Shown piece after piece: positions 9,025 to 17,977 of a stretch of DNA of 26,163 nt. The DNA is from Tritrichomonas foetus (lineage: Eukaryota > Parabasalia > Tritrichomonadida > Tritrichomonadidae). Both the position numbers and the translations under genes were made by a program. The first letter of the stretch is position 1. Each line of letters begins with the position of its first letter. The DNA is taken from the NCBI GenBank assembly GCA_001839685.1, contig MLAK01000646.1, forward strand, positions 1 to 26,163, read 5' to 3'. The notes below the pieces were generated by a model. It made no database searches. It saw only the letters and a list, made by a program, of their open reading frames with translations, and was not told the origin of the DNA.

Positions 9025-10263
9025 ATGTTCATTAAAGGAAAGAAAAATTTCCCTGCTCACCTTTGGAAACTCACAAAACAGGATTTCATTCTCTTCATCG
9101 GATCATTGATTGTTCAAGCTGCAATTTTTACGACATACTATTTCAGAAATATACCAAACATCGCCCTTCAATATCAAGATTCAATATTTTCAGTTGCCGC
9201 CGCAAAATATTTCGGAATGAGTCAAGAAGAAAAACTAAATGATGGATATTATGTATCGTTCCTCCGCTCAAAATTGCCATTTTTCCAACCTTTAATTTTG
9301 CCTCATGCAATTCTTCTTCGTGGATTTTCTTTTGTTTTCTTTCAATCTTACAAAATTGCCCAATATGTTTCAATTGTTTTCACATCACTGACATTTTGCT
9401 ATACTTTTCGACGTGTTTTGATGATGGCGAATTTAAATCAACATTTTTTCATATCACTTGTCATTCTGGTTTTTCCAATAGGCTTTGCTTTCTTACGAAA
9501 TAACGCAACTAGTGATTGTTTATATGGAACATTTATTAATCTTACTTTTATTTTCTTTAGTGTAGAATTCTTTTCACCTTTTTCGAAAGAAAATAGAAAG
9601 CTTTCGAATTTATTGAATAATTTTCTCTTTTTAGTTTTCTTGTTTTTAGCAGCAATTACTCGAATGGAAGGTTTTCTACTTTACCCAATATTTGTTCTTT
9701 CTTTATTACTTAAGAAAGATGTTTTTACAGCCATTTTTGTTGCTTTGGTTGGATATTCTCACTTTTTTTATCTAAATAATGTCGAAAATTATAATTATTC
9801 AAAAATCATGAAATGTGTATTTCATCCTCATAGATATGAAACCAAATTAGTTAATTATCCATTTCAACATATTCTTGTATTTTTCGAAAAAATTGATACT
9901 CTTAGAAACGCGCACGCCTCATTCATTCTCTATTTACCGCTTCTCATCGGTGGAATTTCTCTCCTTATCACACAAGATACTAGATCAATTGGAATATTTG
10001 TATTATCCTATACATTTGCAACATCCTGCTTCAATAGCAACTGTGTATACAGACTACTCGCTATACCAGAATCCTACGCTTTTATTGTCGTGATGAATTT
10101 AGTTTTATCCGAATTATTTAGTGAATCTTCAGCCAATGGTGCAAAATTCGCTTTATATGTAATGTTTCCAATAGTTTTAATTTACTTATGCATATATGCC
10201 AGTGAAGAGGTTACAAAACTGAACCTTAATGAAACTGTTTATAAAGGATTTGTTTTTGCTTGA
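9025..10263 (+). CDS. Polytopic GT-C-like glycosyltransferase
   Basis: The open frame begins at a TTG (8953), but the first ATG is at 9025, giving 412 residues. About ten hydrophobic spans run from residue 21 to the end. The order of motifs fits family-39/ArnT-PMT-type GT-C enzymes: an acidic residue after the first span (YQDSIFSVAAAKYFG, Asp52), a Pro-rich loop (LPFFQPLILPHAILLRG), a conserved-looking FLRNNATSD (Asp164) and a span ending AAITRMEGFLLYP (Arg213, Glu215). Such enzymes use dolichyl- or polyprenyl-phosphate sugars and work in the ER membrane with the active site on the lumenal side. Sugar and acceptor cannot be told from sequence; GPI, N-glycan or protein O-mannosyl roles are all open. 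It could also be an inactive relative. It is divergent from the Rab GAP and convergent with the coiled-coil gene. Confidence 0.6.
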   Translation: MFIKGKKNFPAHLWKLTKQDFILFIGSLIVQAAIFTTYYFRNIPNIALQYQDSIFSVAAAKYFGMSQEEKLNDGYYVSFLRSKLPFFQPLILPHAILLRGFSFVFFQSYKIAQYVSIVFTSLTFCYTFRRVLMMANLNQHFFISLVILVFPIGFAFLRNNATSDCLYGTFINLTFIFFSVEFFSPFSKENRKLSNLLNNFLFLVFLFLAAITRMEGFLLYPIFVLSLLLKKDVFTAIFVALVGYSHFFYLNNVENYNYSKIMKCVFHPHRYETKLVNYPFQHILVFFEKIDTLRNAHASFILYLPLLIGGISLLITQDTRSIGIFVLSYTFATSCFNSNCVYRLLAIPESYAFIVVMNLVLSELFSESSANGAKFALYVMFPIVLIYLCIYASEEVTKLNLNETVYKGFVFA

Positions 10264-10345
10264 TATTTGCTTGTGATTTTTAAATATTATCGATTCGTCA
10301 AGCTTTTTATTAAATAATAAATAATGTTTCATGAATATTCATATT

Positions 10346-10346
<1 letters not shown>

Positions 10347-10377
<31 letters not shown>
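10347..10377 (+). repeat. Poly(A) tract, 31 bases
   Basis: An uninterrupted run of 31 A between two convergent genes, 84 bases after the stop of the GT-C gene. It may be a simple homopolymer, a 3'-end/termination aid for the coiled-coil gene (T-rich on its strand), or the scar of a retrocopied transcript; no coding relic lies directly before it other than the intact gene. Confidence 0.9.
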
Positions 10378-10380
<3 letters not shown>

Positions 10381-10437
10381 TCCAAATCGATTTCGTACGA
10401 ATTTTTTTTACAAACAAAAGTGAAAATTATAAGGGTG

Positions 10438-13400
10438 CTAAATATTATAATTATCAATAATGGGATGTGAAACAAAATGATTCAAATAACCATATTGAGA
10501 TAAATAACTGTTATATGAATGGTTCTTGCCACTGTTATTTCGATATGCACTTGAATCAGGCTCATTCGTAAATGAGTCAACTTTTTCTAAATGAGTTGAA
10601 GAGAGTTGTTTCTTAAGACGATTAACTTCTGTCGTTAATTCTTTCTTCTCATGAACTAAATCCTCTATTTCTTTTTTAGAGGAAGAAATAGTATCTCTCA
10701 ATTCTGAAAGTTCATCAATATATGAATGAGAATAGTTTGAACTCGGATAAATCACACCAGTAGAATTATTTGATAGCAAAGAGTGAATACTTTGAACAGT
10801 TTGAGTAATAGTTTCGAATTCTTGCGTTGTTTGATTTCTGGATTTTGTTGCTTCTGCAATTTCAATACTCAAGCTATCATTAAGTGAAGAAAGCAATTCT
10901 ATTTGGTTTTGAAGTTGTTTGATTAATGTTTCAGATTGTTCTAATTTGGCTACTGCTCCATAATATTCATTTCTCAAATTAGTCACATCATTATTTTCAT
11001 TTTCCATTTCATTGATCTTATTAATTAATTTAATATTCTCTTTAGTGTTCTTTTTATTTATTTTGTCTAATTGCTTTATTTGCATTTCATTTTGGACAAT
11101 CTTTGTTTTAAGATCAGTGTTTTCATTAATTAATATTTCTTTTTGTTTTCCTGAAGATTCACATTGTGATTGAAGTGCTTTCAATCTTTGAGAAGAAGTT
11201 GCTAAAGCTGCTTCTAATTTCATTATATCATTTCGTTTCGAAGAAAGAGACTGTTGTAGTAGTTGTATTTTTTCTTTTTGTTTTATATCAGATGTTTCTT
11301 GTTCTTCAGAGTTTTGCTTGTATTTATTTTTCAATGTCTCAAGGCTATTTCTGTATGTACTTTCGATTAATATTTTATCAGCTTTATTTTTGTCTTCGAG
11401 AACAGATATTTGTTCTTTTAATGCTTTATTCTCTCCTCTTAGTTGGGCCAGTAAATCGCTATTTTCTTGATTTTGTAATAAATGAGACTTTTCTAATGCT
11501 TCTTTATCAGAGATAATTCTTTGTAATTCGAATATTTTATCATTTAAATTCGAAATAATGTCTTGGTTATGTGCAATTTCATTATTTAATGAGGAAATAA
11601 CATTTTTACATTCAGCTACATTTTTCTCTTCATCTTTGAATTTATTATGGCTATCTGAAAGCATCTCGGTTAAAGCCTTGTTGGCATTCGTTAACTTTCT
11701 AACTTTTTCATCTGTAGTATCTTCAAACTGAGCTCTTAAGTTACTTTGAACATCAAGTTCACCTTTTAATCTCCTTTCCAATTCATGATTTTTATCAAGT
11801 AGTTTATTTTTCTCATTTTGAAGAGATTCATTTTCAATATTATATTGTTTATTTAATGATTTAAGCTTATTGTTTTCGAGTTGCAAATTAACAATATCAT
11901 TTTCTTTAGCAACAGTTTGCTGCTTTAATGAATCAAGCTGTTTCTCTGATCCTTTTAATGCAATAATTACATTATCAGCCATGTTTTTATTCTGAGCAGC
12001 TTTTAGCATTGCTTTTTCTTTTAATTCTTTTTCTTTCTCTAATTGATCATTCAAATCTTTTATGTGATTTATTTTTTCTTGAAGGTGATTCTTGACATTT
12101 TCCGCATTTTTAATTGATTCTTGAGTATTTTGTTTAAATGAATCATACTGTTGGTTAACTTCATCAATTTGCTGGTTCAATGATTTTATTATCAATTGAG
12201 CATGATCCAATTCTTTTTTGGAATTGAAAAGCTCTTGGTTTAATTTTTCAACTTCTTGAGAATTAATTGTATTATATTTTCTTGTGCTTTCCAAATTCCC
12301 ATTGATTAAATCATTTTCATTCTTTAAAGCATAATTTGATTCTGTTAAAGCTTTTAAAATATTTTGTTTTTCATTTAGAGCTTTGCTTAAATGTTCTTTT
12401 TCTGCTTTAAGCAAAGATAACTCAGTTTCATTTTTACTATTCTTATTTTTTATTTCAGTGTTTTCATCTCGTAAACTTTGAGCTATTTCTTGAGCTTCTT
12501 TTCTTTCTTTGATAGATAGTTTAAGATGGACAGATTCTTTCTTTAAAGAATCTTGCAGTTCTTCAATAATTTTCTGATCATTTTGTTTTTCTATCATTAA
12601 TGAATCCAGCTTTAATTGAATGTCTTTTAGTTGAAATTGTAAAGTATGATTTATATTTGCCATTGAAACATTAGATGCTGAAATATCTTCAAAATTCTTT
12701 TTCATCTGCTGATATTGTTCCAAATTGATCAATTCGGCATTTCTTTCTAGTTCCTGTTCAAGTTCATTATTTTTTTGCTTTAATTCTACATTCCTTTTAC
12801 TAATGTCTCTGATTTGTTCTTCTTTTGATTCAGATTCATTCGTCAATTGTATAATTTTATTATTCATTTCATTGATTTGATTATTCATTTGAGCTATTTC
12901 ATTATCATATTCATTTGCAATTTCTTCAAGTTGGTTTATTCTTTGTTTAAGAGCTTTTTCTGCTAGCTCAGCTTTTTCCTTTAAATTTTTCTCAAGCTCT
13001 AAATTTCTGCTTTGTTCGATTAATTGCTCAGTTAAATTTTGATGTTCTTCTCTTAATTTTTCGCATTCTGATTTTTCTCTTGTCACTTGCTGTAAAAGAG
13101 AGTTTACATCATTTGTCAAGTTCATTTTAGTTTTTTCTAATAACTTTTGATTCTGCTCAATTTCTTCTTTCATTGCAGTAATTTTGGCATTAGTTTTTTG
13201 CAATTTTATTTGGTACTGTAATGCTGTTGTACTTGCTTCTTCAAGTCTTTCAGATAATGATGTTGCTTGACTTTCCAACATATTTCGATCTCTAATACAT
13301 CGCTTATTTTCCATTTCAAGATTTTGCAAATCACTTTGGAGTTGAATCAATGCCAAATTTAATTTTTCATTTTGCTCTCTAAAAGAAAAAAGATCATTTG

Positions 13401-14223
13401 TAACTTTATCATATTTCAGCTGAAGCTCGCCTGCACGTTGTTGAGTTTTTAAGAAATCTTCTTTTTCGCTTTCATATTGTTGTGCGATATTTCGTGATTC
13501 ATTCTTGAGTTTAAAATTATCATCTTGCCATCGAATTAATTGTTTTCTGGTTTGTTCTAACAAAGAGGTTAGTTCTTGATTCTTTGCTTTCATTTTTTGA
13601 TATTTAACTTCATAATTTTTCTTTTCTATTTCGAGTTCTTTTTTATTATTTTCAAGTTGTTCTTTAATTTTTTGCACTTCTTTTTGTCTATTTTCTTCAT
13701 TTTTTGAAGTAACTTGACCAATTTTATCTAGTTCTCTTGATAAGTATATGTTTTTTGCAGATGATTGTTTCAATTCTGATTTCAAATCTTCTCTTGTTAA
13801 TCGAAGTTGTGCTAACTCAATTGTTGCCTTATTCAATTGATCCTGTAAAGATTTTTCTCGGTTTTCTCTTGCTCCTGTTAATTGTTTCTGAACTCTTAAT
13901 TCTTCTTTAAGTTGATTATATTTGTGTAATAAATTCATAAAATCCTCTTTGTATTTTTTTTCTTTATTTCTGTCACCTTCATTGTTTTTACTGGAATATT
14001 GATCAAATGAATTTCCGTTCATATTTATTGATGTGTTGTTTCGTAAAATATCTGGAAATAATATATTCATATCGGTCGCTGATAAATTTGATACATATTG
14101 ACTACTGTTTCTTCGATTGATAATAAACTCGGTTGATTCGCTATCACTTTCACTGCTGGTGTGAAAGTTGAGTCTTGTGTAATTAAATGATGAGTGTCGA
14201 GAGGGAGAAAGCGAAGATTTCAT
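10438..14223 (-). CDS. Long coiled-coil protein
   Basis: Frame of 1261 codons, ATG to TAG. Residues 1-85 are Ser/Asn-rich and acidic (SSESDSESTEF). From about residue 90 to 1110 the protein is nearly unbroken heptad-type sequence rich in Glu, Lys, Gln, Asn and Leu, predicting a very long two-stranded coiled coil. A Ser/Thr/Tyr linker (about 1120-1160, SNYSHSYIDEL) and a shorter coil precede an Asn/Ser/Tyr-rich tail. There is no motor, GRIP or kinase motif that I can see, so golgin, centrosome/cytoskeleton tether and lineage-specific structural roles are equally possible. In automatic annotation such genes are often mislabelled 'viral A-type inclusion protein' or myosin-like because of coil similarity; that name should not be trusted. 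Two copies of the AACTTTTTCA element lie 5' of the ATG. Confidence 0.85.
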   Translation of the reverse strand: MKSSLSPSRHSSFNYTRLNFHTSSESDSESTEFIINRRNSSQYVSNLSATDMNILFPDILRNNTSINMNGNSFDQYSSKNNEGDRNKEKKYKEDFMNLLHKYNQLKEELRVQKQLTGARENREKSLQDQLNKATIELAQLRLTREDLKSELKQSSAKNIYLSRELDKIGQVTSKNEENRQKEVQKIKEQLENNKKELEIEKKNYEVKYQKMKAKNQELTSLLEQTRKQLIRWQDDNFKLKNESRNIAQQYESEKEDFLKTQQRAGELQLKYDKVTNDLFSFREQNEKLNLALIQLQSDLQNLEMENKRCIRDRNMLESQATSLSERLEEASTTALQYQIKLQKTNAKITAMKEEIEQNQKLLEKTKMNLTNDVNSLLQQVTREKSECEKLREEHQNLTEQLIEQSRNLELEKNLKEKAELAEKALKQRINQLEEIANEYDNEIAQMNNQINEMNNKIIQLTNESESKEEQIRDISKRNVELKQKNNELEQELERNAELINLEQYQQMKKNFEDISASNVSMANINHTLQFQLKDIQLKLDSLMIEKQNDQKIIEELQDSLKKESVHLKLSIKERKEAQEIAQSLRDENTEIKNKNSKNETELSLLKAEKEHLSKALNEKQNILKALTESNYALKNENDLINGNLESTRKYNTINSQEVEKLNQELFNSKKELDHAQLIIKSLNQQIDEVNQQYDSFKQNTQESIKNAENVKNHLQEKINHIKDLNDQLEKEKELKEKAMLKAAQNKNMADNVIIALKGSEKQLDSLKQQTVAKENDIVNLQLENNKLKSLNKQYNIENESLQNEKNKLLDKNHELERRLKGELDVQSNLRAQFEDTTDEKVRKLTNANKALTEMLSDSHNKFKDEEKNVAECKNVISSLNNEIAHNQDIISNLNDKIFELQRIISDKEALEKSHLLQNQENSDLLAQLRGENKALKEQISVLEDKNKADKILIESTYRNSLETLKNKYKQNSEEQETSDIKQKEKIQLLQQSLSSKRNDIMKLEAALATSSQRLKALQSQCESSGKQKEILINENTDLKTKIVQNEMQIKQLDKINKKNTKENIKLINKINEMENENNDVTNLRNEYYGAVAKLEQSETLIKQLQNQIELLSSLNDSLSIEIAEATKSRNQTTQEFETITQTVQSIHSLLSNNSTGVIYPSSNYSHSYIDELSELRDTISSSKKEIEDLVHEKKELTTEVNRLKKQLSSTHLEKVDSFTNEPDSSAYRNNSGKNHSYNSYLSQYGYLNHFVSHPIIDNYNI

Positions 14224-14256
14224 TATTTTCCTAACGTCATGATCAGAAAATATTTG

Positions 14257-14282
14257 TGAAAAAGTTACATTTGAAAAAGTTA
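14257..14282 (-). promoter_or_regulatory. Tandem TAACTTTTTCA elements before the coiled-coil gene
   Basis: Two exact minus-strand copies of TAACTTTTTCA (14257-14267 and 14272-14282), 15 bases apart, the nearer ending 33 bases from the ATG at 14223. The copy followed by CAA gives TCACAA, a full fit to the trichomonad initiator consensus TCAYWW. Role inferred. Confidence 0.45.
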
Positions 14283-14341
14283 AAAAAAATAATGTATTGA
14301 AAAGTGTGATTAAGTTTATTCCATAAAGTATGAAAATCGAT

Positions 14342-15130
14342 TTATTTGGGCAATTTCACAATTCCTTCAAATAAGATCGCTCTAGTATAATTATTCCTCA
14401 ATATGAAAACGAATGGGCGATTTGCTCTAACTATATAAACCCTTGGAGGTGGTTGGCTCAGGCAGCAGCAACTGTTCCCTCTTCAGCTACATTTTCACAC
14501 TTTGAATTATCTAACTCACAAAATATTTTGCATTTGGATCATCACATTCTGCTTCAGGTGTAAAAATTTTTGTCATTCCAAGATCATTGAAAACTTGTTT
14601 CAAATCAATTTTTTGTTCAATATCAAACATTGGCATGAATATTTTGCATTCCTCACATCTTCTGATCCATGAAACAACTTATTTCATCATAGGATAAATT
14701 GAGAAGTTTATTATATTAATCAGTTGCATTCGCGCCTTTTGGCACGATTAGTGAAAAAGTGTAATGAACTAACTGATTGGAAGTCATTGTTTTCTAAATA
14801 AAGATACTTACTTTTGGTACTTTTCATCATTTGGACTTCATGAACATTTCCACTTGCATCTGTAAATTTCAATTCTTCTTTGTTATCTTTAATGAGATGG
14901 AAATGCTTATTCCATTTATCAGCAGAATAATGTGTATTTACAAGAACTAAAGCTGGCTTACAGGAACATCATTTTCATTCAAAAGATTGCGGATTAATCC
15001 GTGAGTATTCTTTTCAACAACTTGGTTGATTTTGCATTTCGTGAGAATTAAACAAAATAAAAAAAAATGATGTGATATTATGACAACAATTTTTCGAAAG
15101 ATTTGAAAGATGAAATTTTGCCAACCGTAA
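14342..15130 (-). pseudogene. Serpin pseudogene (3' half)
   Basis: No intact frame, yet the C-terminal half of a serpin can be followed across shifting frames on the minus strand. In order: INQVVEKNTHGLIRNLL (about 15030-14975, the iNxWVexxTxgkI region); ALVLVNTHYSADKWNKHF (about 14960-14905); VQMMKSTKSKYLYLENNDF (about 14840-14785, the VpMM region); FSLIVPKG (about 14760-14737); IFMPMFDIEQKIDLKQVF and LGMTKIF (about 14650-14580, the lPkF / DL..vL..LGi region); the hinge AEEGTVAAA (14461-14487); and the signature VRANRPFVFIL (about 14431-14399), which fits the PROSITE serpin pattern, then ILFEGIVKLPK and TAA at 14342. I count at least three in-frame stops and about five frame changes. The 5' half is missing; the relic runs into the 3' end of the neighbouring Rab GAP. 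When intact it would have been a protease inhibitor with a mobile reactive loop. Confidence 0.88.
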
Positions 15131-15163
15131 AAAAACAGGTCAATAATGGTCAATATCAATAAA

Positions 15164-16294
15164 TTATTTGAATAAAAAGAATCTCTTTTTCTTTTTTCCT
15201 TCGTTCTTTTTTGAATTTACACTTTCGTCTTCCACCCAGAGCTCCTGCGCTCTTTTGAGGACTTTCCAAACCATAAAATCTACGTTGGAGTTCTGAAGTG
15301 CAGACATTAGCTTTGGCATGTCTGATTTTTCTTCAAAGTTGATTTTATTCATTTCAAAAATGGCTTCAATTCGAGCGAGTCCAACGTAGTAAGCGAATTC
15401 GACAAGTTTCGGTTGATGAGCGAATATGGAATCCCACACGGCAAGAAGGGGGAGCATTGTATGCTCCTGCGAGAAAAGAAGATGAAACCAACGATAGGCG
15501 TATTGTAAAGGTTGAATTGAATTGTCGCTTAACAATTTTGAAAGCTTCGGAAGTTTCCGTTCAAAAAGTTTCTGAAACTCACCTAATTTCAATAGAATCA
15601 CAGAAGCTTGATCTCTCACGGTGTAAAGTTCAGAAATTGCTGTACTTGTAACTAGCCTTTGAAATGCATGATAGACGATCGCTTCGACTGTATCCATTGA
15701 ATCGACATCACTAATGAACGCATCCTTTCCAACAACCATCACGTAATACAAAGGGATTAACAGTTCGTGAAAGCCCTGCATATACGAAAATGTGATATTA
15801 ATTGACGAAAAAATATATAACAATCGTTCGATTCTACGCATGTTTTCTACTTGTAGAGCCAGTTTATCATCTTTCGGTGCATCAGGATGCGGTTCATTGC
15901 TTTCTGGCAAAAATTGAAGCTGTCTTCCTGATCTGACAATATCTGCATGAATTTCGCGCATTAACTCTTTGTTTTCGAATTCGCCTTCAATATCTTCTTT
16001 TAGGACCATTTTCGGCAGGTATTTCTGATGCCATTTTTCAAGATGGAAGTCGTTGACAAATGCGGTGTAGTGGTTAATCATTGAAGTGAGCTCATATTTC
16101 CAGTCGTTTGCGATCGGAGGGAAGACATCAAGAAGGACTAGCCAGGCCCAGGCTCGATCCTCGGCTGGCGCATCTGATAATCCTTCGAAACAAAGGCGCT
16201 TGACTTCCATCTTGTCAACTGGAAGCATGTCTGGGCTGGGTTGGAGAAGTGGGAGGATCCTGAAATCAGCTTTTTGGTGACTATGGTAAATCAT
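15164..16294 (-). CDS. TBC-domain Rab GAP, TBC1D13-like
   Basis: Frame of 376 codons, ATG to TAA. The TBC domain fills most of the protein: CFEGLSDAPAEDRAWAWLVLL (residues 35-55) as the entry motif, the arginine finger in IHADIVR (Arg121), and the glutamine finger in YMQGFHELLIPLYYV (Gln173; His-Glu replaces the usual Asn-Asp after it). Later IQPLQYAYRWFHLLFSQE, LLAVWDSIFAH and VLKRAQELW follow TBC1D13, a GAP for Rab35 in animals; the HELL variant recalls TBC1D5, so the subfamily is tentative. Both catalytic residues are present, so activity is likely. The tail ends in a strongly basic run (KKNEGKKKKRFFLFK) that could bind acidic membrane lipids. It is not close to the other TBC gene in sequence, so this is not a recent tandem duplication. 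A serpin relic follows it immediately downstream. Confidence 0.88.
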   Translation of the reverse strand: MIYHSHQKADFRILPLLQPSPDMLPVDKMEVKRLCFEGLSDAPAEDRAWAWLVLLDVFPPIANDWKYELTSMINHYTAFVNDFHLEKWHQKYLPKMVLKEDIEGEFENKELMREIHADIVRSGRQLQFLPESNEPHPDAPKDDKLALQVENMRRIERLLYIFSSINITFSYMQGFHELLIPLYYVMVVGKDAFISDVDSMDTVEAIVYHAFQRLVTSTAISELYTVRDQASVILLKLGEFQKLFERKLPKLSKLLSDNSIQPLQYAYRWFHLLFSQEHTMLPLLAVWDSIFAHQPKLVEFAYYVGLARIEAIFEMNKINFEEKSDMPKLMSALQNSNVDFMVWKVLKRAQELWVEDESVNSKKNEGKKKKRFFLFK

Positions 16295-16376
16295 TTTGAT
16301 TTTGAAACTTCTTGGAAATATGACTTTTTCCGTTGTTATGTGGTCACATGCATAGAATCAATGACTAAATAAATTC

Positions 16377-16387
16377 GGAAAAAGTTA
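16377..16387 (-). promoter_or_regulatory. TAACTTTTTCC element before the TBC1D13-like gene
   Basis: Minus-strand TAACTTTTTCC, 82 bases from the ATG at 16294. A second, opposite-facing TGACTTTTTCC is at 16321-16331. This copy lacks the terminal TCA, so it is weaker support for the initiator idea. Confidence 0.3.
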
Positions 16388-16591
16388 ATAACATGATTTC
16401 ATAAGTCATTTTTTCTTTGATGTATTCAATATTCAATAATTCAATCAATCAATCAAATTCTGAGTCAAAATATCACAAATTCCACACATTGATCATTTGC
16501 TTAATTATTGCACGCCCTTAACGAGCATTTTATACGACTTCTTCATTGTGCTTATGTAATCAGCGAAAAAATAAAATAGAAAAAAGTCATA

Positions 16592-17280
16592 ATGTCAGAT
16601 TTATTTTCTTTTCGAATAGAAGCATTAATTTCGAAAGTTTTACCAGACAGATTCTATAAATCTGCATTCTGACCAGACTTGGAAATGATTTCGCCAAGTT
16701 TGGTCAATTATTCAAGTGAATGAGAGTTTCTTGCTTAACTTTTGGTCTCAATGCCGGGGTACAACAGTATCTTCGAATAAAAGTAATGATCATTTTCATT
16801 AACTCATTTGGCATCACTTTCAGAATCAACTAATTCTAATTTTCTTCACGGAGTTTGGTCATGAGATAAAATTATGATAAAATAATTATGTATACATATT
16901 GTAATTTCTATTTATCTCATATATTTTGCTGATGAAAATGATCATTTTGATAATCTGTTAAAAATTAAGAATCTCATCGAAAAGGATAGTCTATAATTAC
17001 TAAATCATTTTATTTTACATTTTTTCTAAGATATAAGGCCAGACTTTTCTATTATTGGATAATGATCAAAATGACAATTTTTTTTGTATACAACGTCATG
17101 GATTTCAGTTATAGAGATGGATGTGCTCCTTTACTATAATATGTAGTTTACATTTTAAATGAAATCATTTCTTTGAAGATGTAATAAAGCGTGGCAAGAA
17201 AACTATTGAAAATTTATAGATTTTCCCACTTAAGAAGGAATGTAATGATGTGATAAAGAAAGTGCCAATCACTGCATTGT
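16592..17280 (+). pseudogene. Possible decayed reading frame, family unknown
   Basis: Codon-like segments are scattered through this spacer. An ATG at 16592 opens MSDLFSFRIEALISKVLP, stopped by TGA at 16670, then PDLEMISPSLVNYSSE in the same frame to a TGA at 16721. The same frame resumes at 16928 with ADENDHFDNLLKIKNLIEKD. A shifted frame gives FFEDVIKRGKKTIENL and KKECNDVIKKVPITAL at about 17169-17280. Their composition matches real neighbouring genes rather than spacer, but I cannot name a family. AT-rich chance cannot be excluded. Confidence 0.35.
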
Positions 17281-17977
17281 GAATTGGTGTCTGAACTAGA
17301 TATTGGCGATTATATCATGTTTTATTGTAATCTAAATCACAATTTAATATATATTAATTGCATTCACAATTATTCTATGAAGTAGCAGAAATTTGATCGA
17401 GATATCTCTACATCCATCGATAAATGGAAATTCAAAATTGAATGAATAATCGTAATGAAATAATTCCATACTTTATTGAATAAAGTTATAATTCAATAGT
17501 CATATAATATTTTTATAAAAATTCACGAATTCAATTTTTCATTTGACTATTTTCTATTTGAATGTATCAACCCAAATTGGTTGAATCAATTAGTTTATCA
17601 CACCTTATATGATAAAATTAATATGTTGATCAACATATGCTGATAAGGAATATTGGTGTCGTTTTTAATGTTCAAGTATTTTCTGATAAAAGAATGACCA
17701 CTCTTTGATAAGAAATTTCAAATAATTTTTTTTATTTGAATAAAACTGATTTTTTTTTGTATTTTGTTAGTTTCCAATTCTTTTCCTAACGAAATTGAAA
17801 ATTCTCTTTAAGACTTTGCTAATTCATCAACATGTTTATTGGCTCTATTTTATCTCAAATTGATGACGAAAAGAATTCAAAAAAATTTGAATTGGAAATG
17901 TTTGTGAATTAATTCAATTATTCTTCATAAACTTCACAAAAAATTCCTCACTATAAAATCTCACACGAATCAAAGTC
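17281..17977. other. Long 5' spacer of the CK1 gene
   Basis: No coding frame seen. It contains an 18-bp perfect palindrome, ATATGTTGATCAACATAT, at 17621-17638, T-rich runs near 17730-17765, and TCACTATAAAATC at 17948-17960, which matches the trichomonad initiator (TCACTA) 25-30 bases before the CK1 ATG. Confidence 0.5.
17948..17953 (+). promoter_or_regulatory. Candidate initiator TCACTA of the CK1 gene
   Basis: TCACTA fits the TCA+1YWW initiator known from Trichomonas vaginalis, 24 bases before the ATG at 17978. A second partial match, TCACAC, follows at 17961-17966. No AACTTTTTCA element is present at this gene. Confidence 0.35.

Noticed and set aside
10438..14223. Viral inclusion-type or myosin-like identity for the coiled-coil protein
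   Set aside because: Only generic heptad composition supports it; there is no motor or viral domain.
14947..15159. 70-codon minus-strand frame as a small gene
   Set aside because: Its C-terminal part is the start of the serpin relic; the rest is spacer, so it is not an independent gene.
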